DNA of 35,462 nucleotides from Rhodocyclaceae bacterium (GTDB lineage: Bacteria > Pseudomonadota > Gammaproteobacteria > Burkholderiales > Rhodocyclaceae). Positions 25,500 to 33,708 of this stretch are shown piece by piece. The first letter of the stretch is position 1. Every line of letters starts with the position of its first letter. The DNA is taken from positions 1-35,462 of the forward strand of contig JAUXOM010000029.1 in NCBI GenBank assembly GCA_030682175.1. Direction: 5' to 3'. The position numbers and the translations under genes are program-made. Below the pieces are notes generated by a model, which saw only the letters and a list, made by a program, of their open reading frames with translations, was not told the origin of the DNA and ran no database searches.

Positions 25500-25994
25500 A
25501 TGCCCTCATTCGACATCAGCTCCGAAGCCGACCTGGTTGCCCTGAAGAATGCCGTCGATGTGGCGGGGCGCCACATCGGCAATCGCTACGACTTCAAGGG
25601 TACTTCGGCCAAGGCCGAGCTCAACGAGAAGGACAAGCTCATCACCGTGTTCGGCGATTCCGAGTTTCAACTCAGTCAGGTCAAGGACATCCTGTTCCCG
25701 GAGATGGAAAAGAAGGAACGCGAAAGCACCAAGCGTCTCGATATCGGTGCCGTGCAGAGCGTGTCCGGCAACAAGGCCAAGCAGGAACTGAAGATCAAGA
25801 CCGGGGTCGAGCAGGAACTGGCGAAGAAAATCGTCAAACTCGTCAAGGACAGCAAGCTGAAGGTGCAGGCCACTATCCAGGGTGATGCCGTGCGCATTAC
25901 CGGCGCCAAGCGCGACATATTGCAGGAGGTGATCGCACTGGTGAAGCAGGCAATTACCGACTATCCACTGCAGTATGGCAATTTCCGCGACTGA
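25500..25994 (+). CDS. YajQ-family nucleotide-binding protein
   Basis: The 164-residue protein starts MPSFDISSEADLVALKNAVD and has YDFKGTSA, KRLDIG and QVQATIQG-type KVQATIQGDAVRITGAKRDILQ, diagnostic of the YajQ family. Members bind cyclic di-GMP or other nucleotides in some species, but the exact ligand here is not known. Length is normal. It lies between ppnP and the retropepsin-like gene on the same strand. Confidence 0.93.
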   Translation: MPSFDISSEADLVALKNAVDVAGRHIGNRYDFKGTSAKAELNEKDKLITVFGDSEFQLSQVKDILFPEMEKKERESTKRLDIGAVQSVSGNKAKQELKIKTGVEQELAKKIVKLVKDSKLKVQATIQGDAVRITGAKRDILQEVIALVKQAITDYPLQYGNFRD

Positions 25995-26002
25995 GTGACG
26001 GC

Positions 26003-26641
26003 ATGGCGCTGGCACGGAGCTGTCTCGCCCTGTTGTTGTGCGCCTGGAGCCTTGGTGCGCTGGCGGCCGATGTTGCCCTGGTCGGCCTGTTGCCCGGCAA
26101 GGCACTGGTGGTGATCGATGGTGGCAAGCGCCAGACCCTGGCCGTTGGGGCTGCGACAGCCGAGGGCGTAAAACTGCTGGCTCTCGAATCCGGCGCCGCC
26201 GTATTCGAGATCGACGGCAAAGCGCGACGCGTGGCACTTGGTCAGAGCGTGGTATCCACACCCGGTGCCGAGCGGCCTGCCACAACCCTGATAGCCGATG
26301 CGCGTGGCCACTTCGTTGTGCCTGGCAGCATCAATGGGGTGGGCATGCGTTTTCTGGTGGACACTGGTGCGACCTTCATATCGCTGGGAGCTGCAGATGC
26401 GCGGCGGGCACGCATCGATGCATCGAAAGGCACGCCGGGCATGACCATGACGGCGAATGGGCCGGCACGCGTCTGGCGTGTCCGACTGGAGAGCGTCAAG
26501 CTGGGCAGCATCACGCTGCGCGATGTCGACGCCTCGGTGCATGAGCAGGACATGCCGGTGGTTCTGCTGGGCATGAGCTTTCTCAATCGCATGGAAATCC
26601 ACCGCGACGGATCTTCGATGACACTGACGCAGCGATACTGA
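26003..26641 (+). CDS. Exported retropepsin-like aspartic protease (TIGR02281-type)
   Basis: The 212-residue protein has a signal peptide (about 1-21, ending GALA), a beta-rich first half and a retropepsin module with the catalytic Asp120 in MRFLVDTGATFISLG and VLLGMSFLNRMEI near the end. The layout is that of the TIGR02281 clan-AA family in proteobacteria, believed to act as periplasmic dimeric aspartic proteases; the substrate is unknown. It starts 8 bases after the yajQ-family gene. Confidence 0.85.
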   Translation: MALARSCLALLLCAWSLGALAADVALVGLLPGKALVVIDGGKRQTLAVGAATAEGVKLLALESGAAVFEIDGKARRVALGQSVVSTPGAERPATTLIADARGHFVVPGSINGVGMRFLVDTGATFISLGAADARRARIDASKGTPGMTMTANGPARVWRVRLESVKLGSITLRDVDASVHEQDMPVVLLGMSFLNRMEIHRDGSSMTLTQRY

Positions 26642-26649
26642 ATGGTCCC

Positions 26650-26697
26650 TCGCGCTCACTTTTGTTCGCTGCCTCGCTTGGGGCGGCCCGGGGAGTG
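26650..26697. repeat. Dispersed GC-rich repeat before the Nudix gene
   Basis: CGCGCTCACTTTTGTTCGCT followed by GCCTCGCTTGGGGCGGCC resembles the elements at 17262-17352 (opposite strand) and 34404-34449. It lies between the protease stop and the Nudix start. Confidence 0.55.
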
Positions 26698-26706
26698 TCC
26701 GAGATC

Positions 26707-27294
26707 ATGCAAGTGACGGTCGATTGGCTGCGCCAGCGTCTTTCCGCTGAGCGGCCGCGGGCCGTAATTCGCGAGGCTCCCATGCCAACGGGGATGTCGG
26801 TAGCCGCTGCGGTGCTGGTGCCGATTGTGAATCGACCCAGCGGGTTGACCGTGCTGTTGACGCAGCGCACTGCCCATTTGCGCGACCATGCCGGGCAGGT
26901 CAGCTTTCCGGGCGGCTGTTGCGAGCCTGCCGATGCGTCACCGGTGGCGACCGCACTGCGCGAAAGCCATGAAGAGGTGGGAATCGCTCCTGATCAGGTT
27001 GAAATATTGGCAAGCCTGCCCGACTACTTCACCAGCACCGGTTACCGGGTCACTCCTGTGGTGGGTCTGGTGATACCCCCGCTCAATTTACATCTCGACG
27101 ATTTCGAAGTGGCCGAAGTGTTTGAACCGCCACTGGAGTTTCTGCTTGATCCGGCGAGTTACCACCAGCATGCGCTTGAGCGGGACGGTACAGTGCACCA
27201 TTATTGGGCAGTGCCGTGGCAAGGACACTTCATCTGGGGGGCGACTGCGGGCATGCTGGTCAACCTGCGCCAGTGTCTTTTTGCACAGGATTGA
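26707..27294 (+). CDS. CoA-type Nudix hydrolase (NudL-like)
   Basis: The 195-residue protein has the signature of CoA pyrophosphatases: LTQRTAHLRDHAGQVSFPGG just before the Nudix box GCCEPADASPVATALRESHEEVGI (about 70-93), with the REx2EE core. It probably hydrolyses CoA or related dinucleotides. Start chosen at 26707; an in-frame TTG at 26662 would lie inside a repeat. It is followed by the CobD-like gene. Confidence 0.88.
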   Translation: MQVTVDWLRQRLSAERPRAVIREAPMPTGMSVAAAVLVPIVNRPSGLTVLLTQRTAHLRDHAGQVSFPGGCCEPADASPVATALRESHEEVGIAPDQVEILASLPDYFTSTGYRVTPVVGLVIPPLNLHLDDFEVAEVFEPPLEFLLDPASYHQHALERDGTVHHYWAVPWQGHFIWGATAGMLVNLRQCLFAQD

Positions 27295-27364
27295 CCGTGG
27301 CATCGCAATGTTGCGGCGCGGGGGAGTGTGATATCTTCGTCCTGCCAGTTGCCCGTTATCAGCC

Positions 27365-28330
27365 ATGACCTTCCTCAGCATAATTCTCGCTCTTGTCCTT
27401 GAGCAAATCAAAGCCCTGCCCGCACGGCGTATTGCCCTCTGGCAGACGCAATACGCTGATTTTCTGGAGCGCCAGTTCAACGGCGGCGAGCGACAACATG
27501 GCACCATAGCCTGGGTACTGGGGGTCGCCCTGCCGGCACTGCTGGTGCTGTTGCTGCATGCTGCCGTGGATGCGGTTCACCCGCTGCCGGGTTTCATTGT
27601 TGCGGTGGCCGTGCTGTATCTCACCATGGGCTTGCGCCAGTTCAGTCATTACTTCACCGACATCCAGATGGCTTTGCGCATGGGCGAAATCGATCGCGCC
27701 CGTCGTTTGCTGGAGGAGTGGCGTGGCCGGAGCGCGGCGCGGCTGAATGCGACGGAGATTGCGCGTCTGGCGATCGAGCAGGGCATCGTCGCGACGCATC
27801 GCCATGTCTTTGCGCCATTGCTGTGGTTCGTCGTGCTCGGGCCGGCAGGTGCTGTGCTTTACCGCTTGAGCCTGTGCGTGATGCAGTGCTGGGGGGCGAC
27901 GGCGCCGCCAGATGCCGATAAGTCGGTAGTGGCGAGTCCTTTTGCGCGCTTTGCCCAGCAGGCCTTCCAGGTGCTCGACTGGTTGCCGGCGCGCCTGACC
28001 GCGGCAACCTTTGCCATCGTCGGTGATTTCGAAGATGCCATCTATTGCTGGCGCACGCAGGCCAGCCAGTGGGCGCAAGCCGTCCCGGCGGAGCAGGGCG
28101 CCGACATGGCCTCGGGGATACTGTTGTCGAGCGCGGCGGGTGCGCTGGGTGTCAGGCTCGGCCTGCCCCTGCCTGATGAGACTGGTTTCGACGCCCGGCC
28201 CGAACTCGGTCTGGGCGACGATGCCGATGTCGAGCATCTGCAAAGTGCGGTCGGTCTGGTCTGGCGCGCTTTGGTGTTGTGTCTGTTGTTGTTGGCTCTG
28301 TTGACCGTGGCAAGCTGGGTCGGGCCGTAA
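27365..28330 (+). CDS. CobD/CbiB-family membrane protein
   Basis: The 321-residue protein has about four to five hydrophobic helices (first at MTFLSIILALVLEQIK, then ALPALLVLLLHAAVDAVH, GFIVAVAVLYLTMGLRQFSHYF, and the last LVLCLLLLALLTVASWV). GDFEDAIYCWRTQA and the WLPARLTAATFAIVGD stretch are typical of the CobD/CbiB clan, which also includes AmpE-like proteins. In betaproteobacteria such stand-alone genes are usually annotated as CobD/CbiB family; there is no cobalamin operon here, so adenosylcobinamide synthesis is not assured. Confidence 0.8.
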   Translation: MTFLSIILALVLEQIKALPARRIALWQTQYADFLERQFNGGERQHGTIAWVLGVALPALLVLLLHAAVDAVHPLPGFIVAVAVLYLTMGLRQFSHYFTDIQMALRMGEIDRARRLLEEWRGRSAARLNATEIARLAIEQGIVATHRHVFAPLLWFVVLGPAGAVLYRLSLCVMQCWGATAPPDADKSVVASPFARFAQQAFQVLDWLPARLTAATFAIVGDFEDAIYCWRTQASQWAQAVPAEQGADMASGILLSSAAGALGVRLGLPLPDETGFDARPELGLGDDADVEHLQSAVGLVWRALVLCLLLLALLTVASWVGP

Positions 28331-28355
28331 TTCACCAAATCAAGGAGTGGTATAC

Positions 28356-29540
28356 ATGTCGAATAAAGAAGTTGTTGCACTGAGCGCGGTGCGCTCTGCC
28401 GTGGGTGCCTTTGGCGGCGCGCTGAAGGATCTGGAACCCGCCGAACTGGGCGGCATGGTGATCAAGGAGGCGATAGCCCGTGCCGGCGTCGATGCCAGGC
28501 AGGTCAGCTTTGCCACTGTCGGCAACTGCATCCCGACGGAAGCGCGCTATGCCTACGTTGCGCGGGTCGCCACCATTCAGGGCGGCATGTCGATGGACTC
28601 CACGGTGTTCGCCGTCAATCGCCTGTGCGGTTCTGCCCAGCAGGCCATCGTCAGTTCGGCACAGGCCATCATGTTGGGCGATGCGGAATATGCCCTGGCC
28701 GGTGGCGTCGAAGTCATGTCGCGCGGCGCCTATCTGCTGCCGGCTTTGCGCACCGGCGCACGCATGGGCGATACCCAGGCGATCGACGCCATGGTCGCCG
28801 TACTGACCGATCCCTTCGGCGTTGGCCACATGGGCATCACCGCGGAAAATCTGGCCGCCAAGTGGGGAATCACCCGCGAGGAGCAGGATGCCTTCGCGCT
28901 CGAGTCGCAGACGCGCGCCGCCAAGGCCCAGGCGGCCGGCTATTTCAAGTCGCAGATTGCCCCGATCACCCTGAAGACCCGCAAGGGCGAGGTGGTGTTC
29001 GATGCCGACGAACACCTGAAACCGACCACCACCCTTGAGACATTGGCCAAGATGCGCCCCGCGTTCAAGAAAGATGGCACCGTCACCGCCGGCAACGCTT
29101 CCGGTATCAATGACGCCGCCGCCTTCCTGGTGTTGGCCGATGCCGCCAAGGCCGCGGCTGCCGGCCACAAGCCGCTGGCCCGCCTGGTGGCCTATGCGAT
29201 CGCCGGCGTGCCGAATGACGTGATGGGTGAAGGGCCGATCCCCTCATCGAAAACCGCGCTGCAAAAGGCCGGCCTGACGCTCGACCAGATGGATGTCATC
29301 GAGTCGAACGAAGCCTTTGCTGCCCAGTCCATCACCGTGGCCAAGGGCCTTGGCCTCGATCCGGCCAAGACCAACCCGAACGGCGGCGCCATCGCCATCG
29401 GCCACCCGGTCGGCGCCACCGGCGCGGTGATCGTCACCAAGTTGTTGCACGAAATGCTGCGGGTGAATGCCCGTTACGGCATGGCCACCATGTGCATCGG
29501 CGGTGGGCAGGGCATCACGACGATCTGGGAAAAAATCTAA
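28356..29540 (+). CDS. bktB: Acetyl-CoA acyltransferase / beta-ketothiolase
   Basis: The 394-residue thiolase has Cys91 in NRLCGSAQQA, His350 in IGHPVGATGA and Cys380 in MCIGGGQG, the full catalytic set. Overall similarity, including GTVTAGNASGINDAA, is closest to BktB/PhaA-type biosynthetic or broad-range beta-ketothiolases; which acyl chain is preferred cannot be told from sequence. AAGGAG precedes the ATG. The gene ends before a repeat-rich gap. Confidence 0.85.
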   Translation: MSNKEVVALSAVRSAVGAFGGALKDLEPAELGGMVIKEAIARAGVDARQVSFATVGNCIPTEARYAYVARVATIQGGMSMDSTVFAVNRLCGSAQQAIVSSAQAIMLGDAEYALAGGVEVMSRGAYLLPALRTGARMGDTQAIDAMVAVLTDPFGVGHMGITAENLAAKWGITREEQDAFALESQTRAAKAQAAGYFKSQIAPITLKTRKGEVVFDADEHLKPTTTLETLAKMRPAFKKDGTVTAGNASGINDAAAFLVLADAAKAAAAGHKPLARLVAYAIAGVPNDVMGEGPIPSSKTALQKAGLTLDQMDVIESNEAFAAQSITVAKGLGLDPAKTNPNGGAIAIGHPVGATGAVIVTKLLHEMLRVNARYGMATMCIGGGQGITTIWEKI

Positions 29541-29544
29541 AGGG

Positions 29545-29771
29545 AAGGCCCACCCCCTCCCGGCCTCCCCCTCGCGGGGGAGGTGACGGTGGCTCGCTGC
29601 GCTCGTCTATTACGGGGAGCCCCCGTTCATGTTTGGGAGCGGATTGCGCCTGGCGGCGCGTGGCGTCCAGGCTTGGGGCGGCCCGGCGCCCGGACTGCTG
29701 TTGTATGGTGGATTTGCCACCGTCCTGCCAGTCCCGAAAAGGGGATTTCCTTCGGTCACGCCGACTTTTGA
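29545..29771. repeat. Composite repeat block after the thiolase gene
   Basis: Contains a perfect hairpin CCTCCCCC (29564-29571) with GGGGGAGG (29576-29583), a second one ACGGGG/CCCCGT around 29615-29630, and at 29719-29770 a copy of the dispersed core split in two: CCACCGTCCTGCCAG and ACGCCGACTTTTG are separated by about 27 bases able to form a CCGAA/TTCGG hairpin. No coding sequence is supported here. It may serve as a bidirectional end region for the thiolase and the SOR-like gene. Confidence 0.6.
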
Positions 29772-29777
29772 AATCGC

Positions 29778-30230
29778 TCAGGGTGCGTTGGCGTAGGATT
29801 CCTTGGCTTCGCGTGCCTTGGCGGCCTCGTCTTCGGAATAGGCCTTGCCGGACCACAGCATGCTGTAGGCGATTTCTTCGTTGCCGTTCTCGCACAGTTC
29901 AAGCACCTGCTGGAACAGCGGCTGGAAGGTCTTGCTGCGGTGTGACGCTTCATGCTCCTTGAAGGAGCGCCAGAAGGTGATGATGAGCGCCTCGCGGTCC
30001 TTGAGCTTGCTCTTGACCGCCTTGCCGATGGTGCTGCCTTCGTTGGATACCTGACCACTGTTCAGGACGACCATGCCGCCGACAAAGCCGGTGTCGGAGT
30101 GATAAGTCTTGACGTTCTCGCAAAGCATGGCAACGCGCTCTTCGAGATCATCGACGGTGAATTCCGGTTTGAGAATGATGCGATTGACGGTGACGATGCC
30201 GTCGCTGTCGAAGCCGGGAATGAATGACAT
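29778..30230 (-). CDS. Sulfur oxygenase reductase-like half-length protein
   Basis: The 150-residue protein resembles the iron-containing N-terminal half of sulfur oxygenase reductase (about 310 aa). TFWRSFKEHEASHR parallels the SOR segment TFWKDWKDHEEMHR, keeping the His-x3-His iron ligands (His93, His97). Cys37 lies 56 residues before His93, as Cys31 does 55 before His86 in Acidianus SOR, and GFVGGM matches GFVGFQ. Candidate third ligands are Glu114, Glu118 or Glu119. SOR disproportionates elemental sulfur with oxygen; activity here is inference. The ATG at 30230 has an AGGAG site; an in-frame codon at 30260 would add ten residues. A generic dimeric alpha-beta-barrel protein is the alternative. 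Confidence 0.65.
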   Translation of the reverse strand: MSFIPGFDSDGIVTVNRIILKPEFTVDDLEERVAMLCENVKTYHSDTGFVGGMVVLNSGQVSNEGSTIGKAVKSKLKDREALIITFWRSFKEHEASHRSKTFQPLFQQVLELCENGNEEIAYSMLWSGKAYSEDEAAKAREAKESYANAP

Positions 30231-30254
30231 CACATTGCTCCTTTGCGGTTGCGT

Positions 30255-30267
30255 GATCACTATGATC
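30255..30267. promoter_or_regulatory. Small palindrome between divergent genes
   Basis: GATCA (30255-30259) and TGATC (30263-30267) form a perfect inverted repeat around CTA in the 86-base divergent gap between the SOR-like and Nudix genes. On the minus strand a TTGAAC hexamer lies upstream. It could be an operator; evidence is limited. Confidence 0.25.
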
Positions 30268-30316
30268 TGGTGGCGTTCTGTTAAAGTTCAAGCCACAACA
30301 AACTTCAGCGTACAAC

Positions 30317-30880
30317 ATGAACGAATCCGATTTTATAGAGGAAACGCTGACCAGCGAGCAGGTTTTCGACGGTCGGCTGCTCAAGGTGTTTGCCGACAAG
30401 GTGCGCCTGCCGGATGGGCGCGAGACGTCCCGCGAAATCATCCGGCATCCCGGCGCGGTGGTGGTGATCGCCGTGCTCGATAACGGCAAACTCCTGTTCG
30501 AGCGGCAGTTCCGCTATCCGCTGCGCCGCGTGCTGCTGGAAATGCCGGCCGGCAAGGTCGATCCGGGCGAGCATATCCTGGATACCGCACGCCGCGAACT
30601 GCGCGAGGAAACCGGCTACAAGGCAGCGTTGTGGCGTCATCTGGGTGTCATGCACCCGTGTGTCGGCTATGCCGATGAGCGCATTGAAATATTCTGGGCG
30701 CAGGGCCTGAGTTATGTCGGCGCGGAACCCGACCATGACGAAATACTCGACGTCGCGGAGCTGGCCGTTGCCGATGCGCTGCTGGCCGTGCGTGACGGCG
30801 AAATCACCGACGCCAAGACCATCACGGCCCTGCTGTGGGCCGAGAAAACCCTGTCGGGGGCATGGCCCTTGCCGCTGTAA
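30317..30880 (+). CDS. Nudix hydrolase, ADP-ribose pyrophosphatase type
   Basis: The 187-residue protein has the Nudix box GKVDPGEHILDTARRELREETGY (79-101) preceded by LLEMPAG, and RQFRYPLRR, a layout typical of NudF/ADP-ribose pyrophosphatases that split ADP-ribose into AMP and ribose 5-phosphate. Length is somewhat short but normal for the betaproteobacterial forms. It begins 86 bases from the divergent SOR-like gene. Confidence 0.88.
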   Translation: MNESDFIEETLTSEQVFDGRLLKVFADKVRLPDGRETSREIIRHPGAVVVIAVLDNGKLLFERQFRYPLRRVLLEMPAGKVDPGEHILDTARRELREETGYKAALWRHLGVMHPCVGYADERIEIFWAQGLSYVGAEPDHDEILDVAELAVADALLAVRDGEITDAKTITALLWAEKTLSGAWPLPL

Positions 30881-30974
30881 GCAGCGCCGACCGACACTGC
30901 GAAGGCGGTAGAATGCCGTGCTTGGAGAACAGACCACCGTTAAGGTGGCTTCGACCACAGAGGAGCATAATTTC

Positions 30975-32216
30975 ATGAGTGCCACCGCTACGCCCCAGGC
31001 CGTCGTGCCGGAAGTGGATAGCGACGAGCGCACGCGACTGCTGGCGCTCAATGTCTTTTCCGAAGTATCGGCCAATCTGGTCGATGAAGATGATGTCGAG
31101 GAACTGCTCGGGCGCTTCCTCGGCACCATGCTGCGCCTGGCCAAGGCCGATGCGGGTGCCGTGCGCGTGCTGACCACTGATGGCCGGCATTTGCGCCTGG
31201 TGGCGGCACGCGGACTGCCGCACGAGGTCGTCGAGCAGGAGCGTCTCGTGTCGATCGATTGCGGACAGTGCGGCGTCGCCGTGCGTGACAATCATTGCCG
31301 CTACGAAATCGACCTGCACGCCTGCGCGGTACGCACCAAACATCCCTATTTCGACCGCGACTGCAAGGCGATGGTGGTAGTCCCGCTGCAGCATGGCAGC
31401 AAGTTGCTGGGTGTTTACAACCTGTTTTTATCCGAGCGCTTCGAACTGCCCGAGGAACTGGTCCTGTTATTTCGCTCGATTGGCGAACACCTGGGCATGG
31501 CGCTGGAAAACACGCGTCTCAAGCGCGAGAACCTGCGCATCACGTTGATGAACGAACGGCAGATGATGGCCGCCGAAGTGCATGATTCACTGGCGCAGGC
31601 GCTGTCCTACATGAAAATGCGCATGGCCTTGCTGGTGGACTCGATCAGCGAGTGCGATGAAGAGAAAGCCGGCAAATACGCCGGCGATATCGGTCAGGCG
31701 CTCGATGATGCCTATATCCAGTTGCGCGAACTGCTGGCACAGTTCCGCAGTCGCATGGATCCGCTCGGCCTGCAGCAGGCGCTGAGGCGGCAGGCGGACA
31801 GTTTTTTCGACCGCACCGGCATTGCGCTCGAATTCGACAATCGCGTCGTTGACCTGCGCCTGTCGGTCGACCAGGAGGCACAGGTGTTCTTCATCGTGCA
31901 GGAGGCGCTGGCCAATGTGCGACGTCACTCCAAAGCGACGCAAGCCTGGCTGACCCTGGAGGGCACCTGCGACCATTACATCATCACGGTGGATGACAAT
32001 GGGCGCGGCGCCCAGGGTTTTTTCCCGATTGCCAACCGTACCGGCGATTCAGACGAACTTCCCTATGAGCGCGACCACTTTGGCTTGTCGATCATGCGCG
32101 AGCGTGCCCGCCTGGTCGGCGGGCGCGTCGAAATGGTCAACCTGCCGGAGCGCGGTTTCCGCGTGCGGCTGACTTTCCCGGCGATCAGCCCATCCAACCC
32201 CAAGACAGCGGCATGA
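30975..32216 (+). CDS. GAF-domain sensor histidine kinase (NarX-like, Cys-rich GAF)
   Basis: The 413-residue cytoplasmic kinase has no transmembrane helix. A GAF domain (about 25-180) contains five cysteines, Cys96, 99, 108, 117 and 130 (DCGQCG, NHCRYE, HACAV, RDCKAM). It is followed by a HisKA_3 phospho-acceptor AAEVHDSLAQALSY (His203) and an HATPase domain (QEALANVRRHSKAT, VDDNGRG, GLSIMRERA). This is the NarX/NreB type kinase core. The cysteines might bind an iron-sulfur cluster or act as redox sensors. AGGAG lies before the ATG at 30975; an earlier in-frame codon at 30918 is less likely. Its stop overlaps the regulator gene (ATGA). Confidence 0.88.
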   Translation: MSATATPQAVVPEVDSDERTRLLALNVFSEVSANLVDEDDVEELLGRFLGTMLRLAKADAGAVRVLTTDGRHLRLVAARGLPHEVVEQERLVSIDCGQCGVAVRDNHCRYEIDLHACAVRTKHPYFDRDCKAMVVVPLQHGSKLLGVYNLFLSERFELPEELVLLFRSIGEHLGMALENTRLKRENLRITLMNERQMMAAEVHDSLAQALSYMKMRMALLVDSISECDEEKAGKYAGDIGQALDDAYIQLRELLAQFRSRMDPLGLQQALRRQADSFFDRTGIALEFDNRVVDLRLSVDQEAQVFFIVQEALANVRRHSKATQAWLTLEGTCDHYIITVDDNGRGAQGFFPIANRTGDSDELPYERDHFGLSIMRERARLVGGRVEMVNLPERGFRVRLTFPAISPSNPKTAA

Positions 32217-32884
32217 ACGACACCAAACCCATCCGTGTTGTGCTGGTCGATGACCATACCCTGTTCCGCAAGGGGCTGGCCGAGTTGCTTGAGCAGCGCA
32301 GTTCGATCAACATCGCCGGCATTGCCGGCAATGGCGACGAGGCGATCGAATTGCTGAAAACCATCGAAGTGGACGTGGTGATCACCGATCTCAACATGCC
32401 GCCACACGGCGGTCTGGCCTTGCTGCGAAAAATACGTGCCGAGGGCTGGAAGTTTCCGGTATTGGTGCTGACCGTCAGTGACGCCAAGGATGACCTGGCC
32501 AACGCGATGGGTGCCGGTGCTCAGGGATATCTGCTCAAGGATATGGAACCCGACGACGTCGTGGATGCCGTGCAACGCGCGGTGCGCGGTGAAACGGTGG
32601 TGGCACCGGCCATGACCCTGAAACTGGTGCATTTGCTGCAGAGTGGGGGACAGCCGCCCAAGGCTGAAGCCTTGCACCAGCTGACGCCGCGTGAGCGGGA
32701 AATTCTCGAACACCTGTCGCGCGGCTTGTCGAACAAGGCTATTGCGCGGGAGCTCGACATCAGCCATGACACCGTCAAGTTGCATGTGCGCCACGTTCTG
32801 GCCAAACTGAATCTCACCTCGCGCGTTGAAGCCGCGGTGTTTGCCGTCGAGCAAAAAGCCGGACAGCAATACAGCAAACCCTGA
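32213..32884 (+). CDS. NarL/FixJ-family response regulator
   Basis: The partner of the preceding kinase, overlapping it by four bases. The 223-residue protein has a receiver domain with VLVDDH, the phospho-acceptor Asp59 in VVITDLNMPPHGG and the Lys of LLKDM, and a LuxR-type helix-turn-helix, LTPREREILEHLSRG with ISHDTVKLHVRHVLAKL. It resembles NarL, but no nitrate reductase gene is in the window, so the target is unknown. Confidence 0.93.
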   Translation: MNDTKPIRVVLVDDHTLFRKGLAELLEQRSSINIAGIAGNGDEAIELLKTIEVDVVITDLNMPPHGGLALLRKIRAEGWKFPVLVLTVSDAKDDLANAMGAGAQGYLLKDMEPDDVVDAVQRAVRGETVVAPAMTLKLVHLLQSGGQPPKAEALHQLTPREREILEHLSRGLSNKAIARELDISHDTVKLHVRHVLAKLNLTSRVEAAVFAVEQKAGQQYSKP

Positions 32885-32934
32885 TGCATGCATGACGCTT
32901 GCTTGCGGGCGCGCTTTGCTCCAGAACTTGCCCC

Positions 32935-33708
32935 ATGCTCGAAATCCTTTACCGCGACGATCAGCTGATCGCCATTGACAAGCCGGCCGGTCTGCTGGTG
33001 CATCGCGGCGACATCGATCGTCACGAAACCCGCTTTGCCGTGCAATTGCTGCGCGACCAGATCGGCCGCCGCGTGCAGCCGGTGCATCGGCTCGACAAGG
33101 GCACTTCGGGCGTGCTGCTGTTTGCCTTCGATGCAACGGTGGCGCGGGAGATGGGGCGCCAGTTCGAAGGCGGTGCAGTCGAGAAGACCTACCTTGCCGT
33201 GGTGCGCGGCTGGCCGGCGGAATCCGGTGTCATCGACCATGCGTTGTCGCGCCAGCACGACGACTATGGACGCAAACTGCCCGCAGCCACCGCCCAGCCG
33301 GCTGTCACCCATTACCGGCGTCTGGCGACCATCGAATTGCCGGTGGCCATCGACCGTTATCCGAACTCGCGCTATGCGTTGCTGGAACTCAAGCCACTCA
33401 CCGGGCGACACCACCAGTTGCGCCGCCACCTGAAGCACATCAGCCACCCCATCATTGGCGACGCTACGCATGGCAAGGGGTTGCACAACCGGTTTTTCCA
33501 GCGCGAATTCGGCTGCCACCGTCTGCTGCTGGCTTGTGTCGGAATGGCCTTCCGCCATCCGGTCAGTGGCGCCAGCATCGTTATCGACCGAAGCATCATG
33601 CGCCACCGGGTAAAAGTCGGCGCTGGTGAAACGGCGCCGGATCAGTTCGCGGCGCTGCTGGAAAGATTTGATTGGAGCCAGGCGATTGCGCCGCGCCCGG
33701 CGGCTTGA
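32935..33708 (+). CDS. truC: tRNA pseudouridine synthase TruC
   Basis: TruC makes pseudouridine 65 in tRNA. The 257-residue RluA-family protein has the catalytic Asp54 in HRLDKGTSGVLLFAF, and family-specific AIDKPAGLLVHRG, YLAVVRGWP, PAVTHYRRLA and GRHHQLRRHLKHISHPIIGDATHG, matching TruC rather than RluD. Start at 32935 (MLEILYRDDQLI) is the usual one. The last about 30 residues contain a dispersed-repeat core (KVGAGETA), and the gene overlaps the convergent flavoprotein gene by 67 bases. Confidence 0.9.
   Translation: MLEILYRDDQLIAIDKPAGLLVHRGDIDRHETRFAVQLLRDQIGRRVQPVHRLDKGTSGVLLFAFDATVAREMGRQFEGGAVEKTYLAVVRGWPAESGVIDHALSRQHDDYGRKLPAATAQPAVTHYRRLATIELPVAIDRYPNSRYALLELKPLTGRHHQLRRHLKHISHPIIGDATHGKGLHNRFFQREFGCHRLLLACVGMAFRHPVSGASIVIDRSIMRHRVKVGAGETAPDQFAALLERFDWSQAIAPRPAA
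33612..33636. repeat. Degenerate dispersed repeat core in the truC 3' end
   Basis: AAAAGTCGGCGCTGGTGAAA followed by CGGCG matches the reverse-strand core with about three changes. It encodes KVGAGETA near residue 226 of TruC, in its poorly conserved C-terminus. Confidence 0.5.

Noticed and set aside
29492-29962. Plus-strand reading frame across the repeat block after the thiolase gene
   Set aside because: It consists of repeat sequence and the opposite strand of the SOR-like gene, with low-complexity Arg/Pro-rich product.
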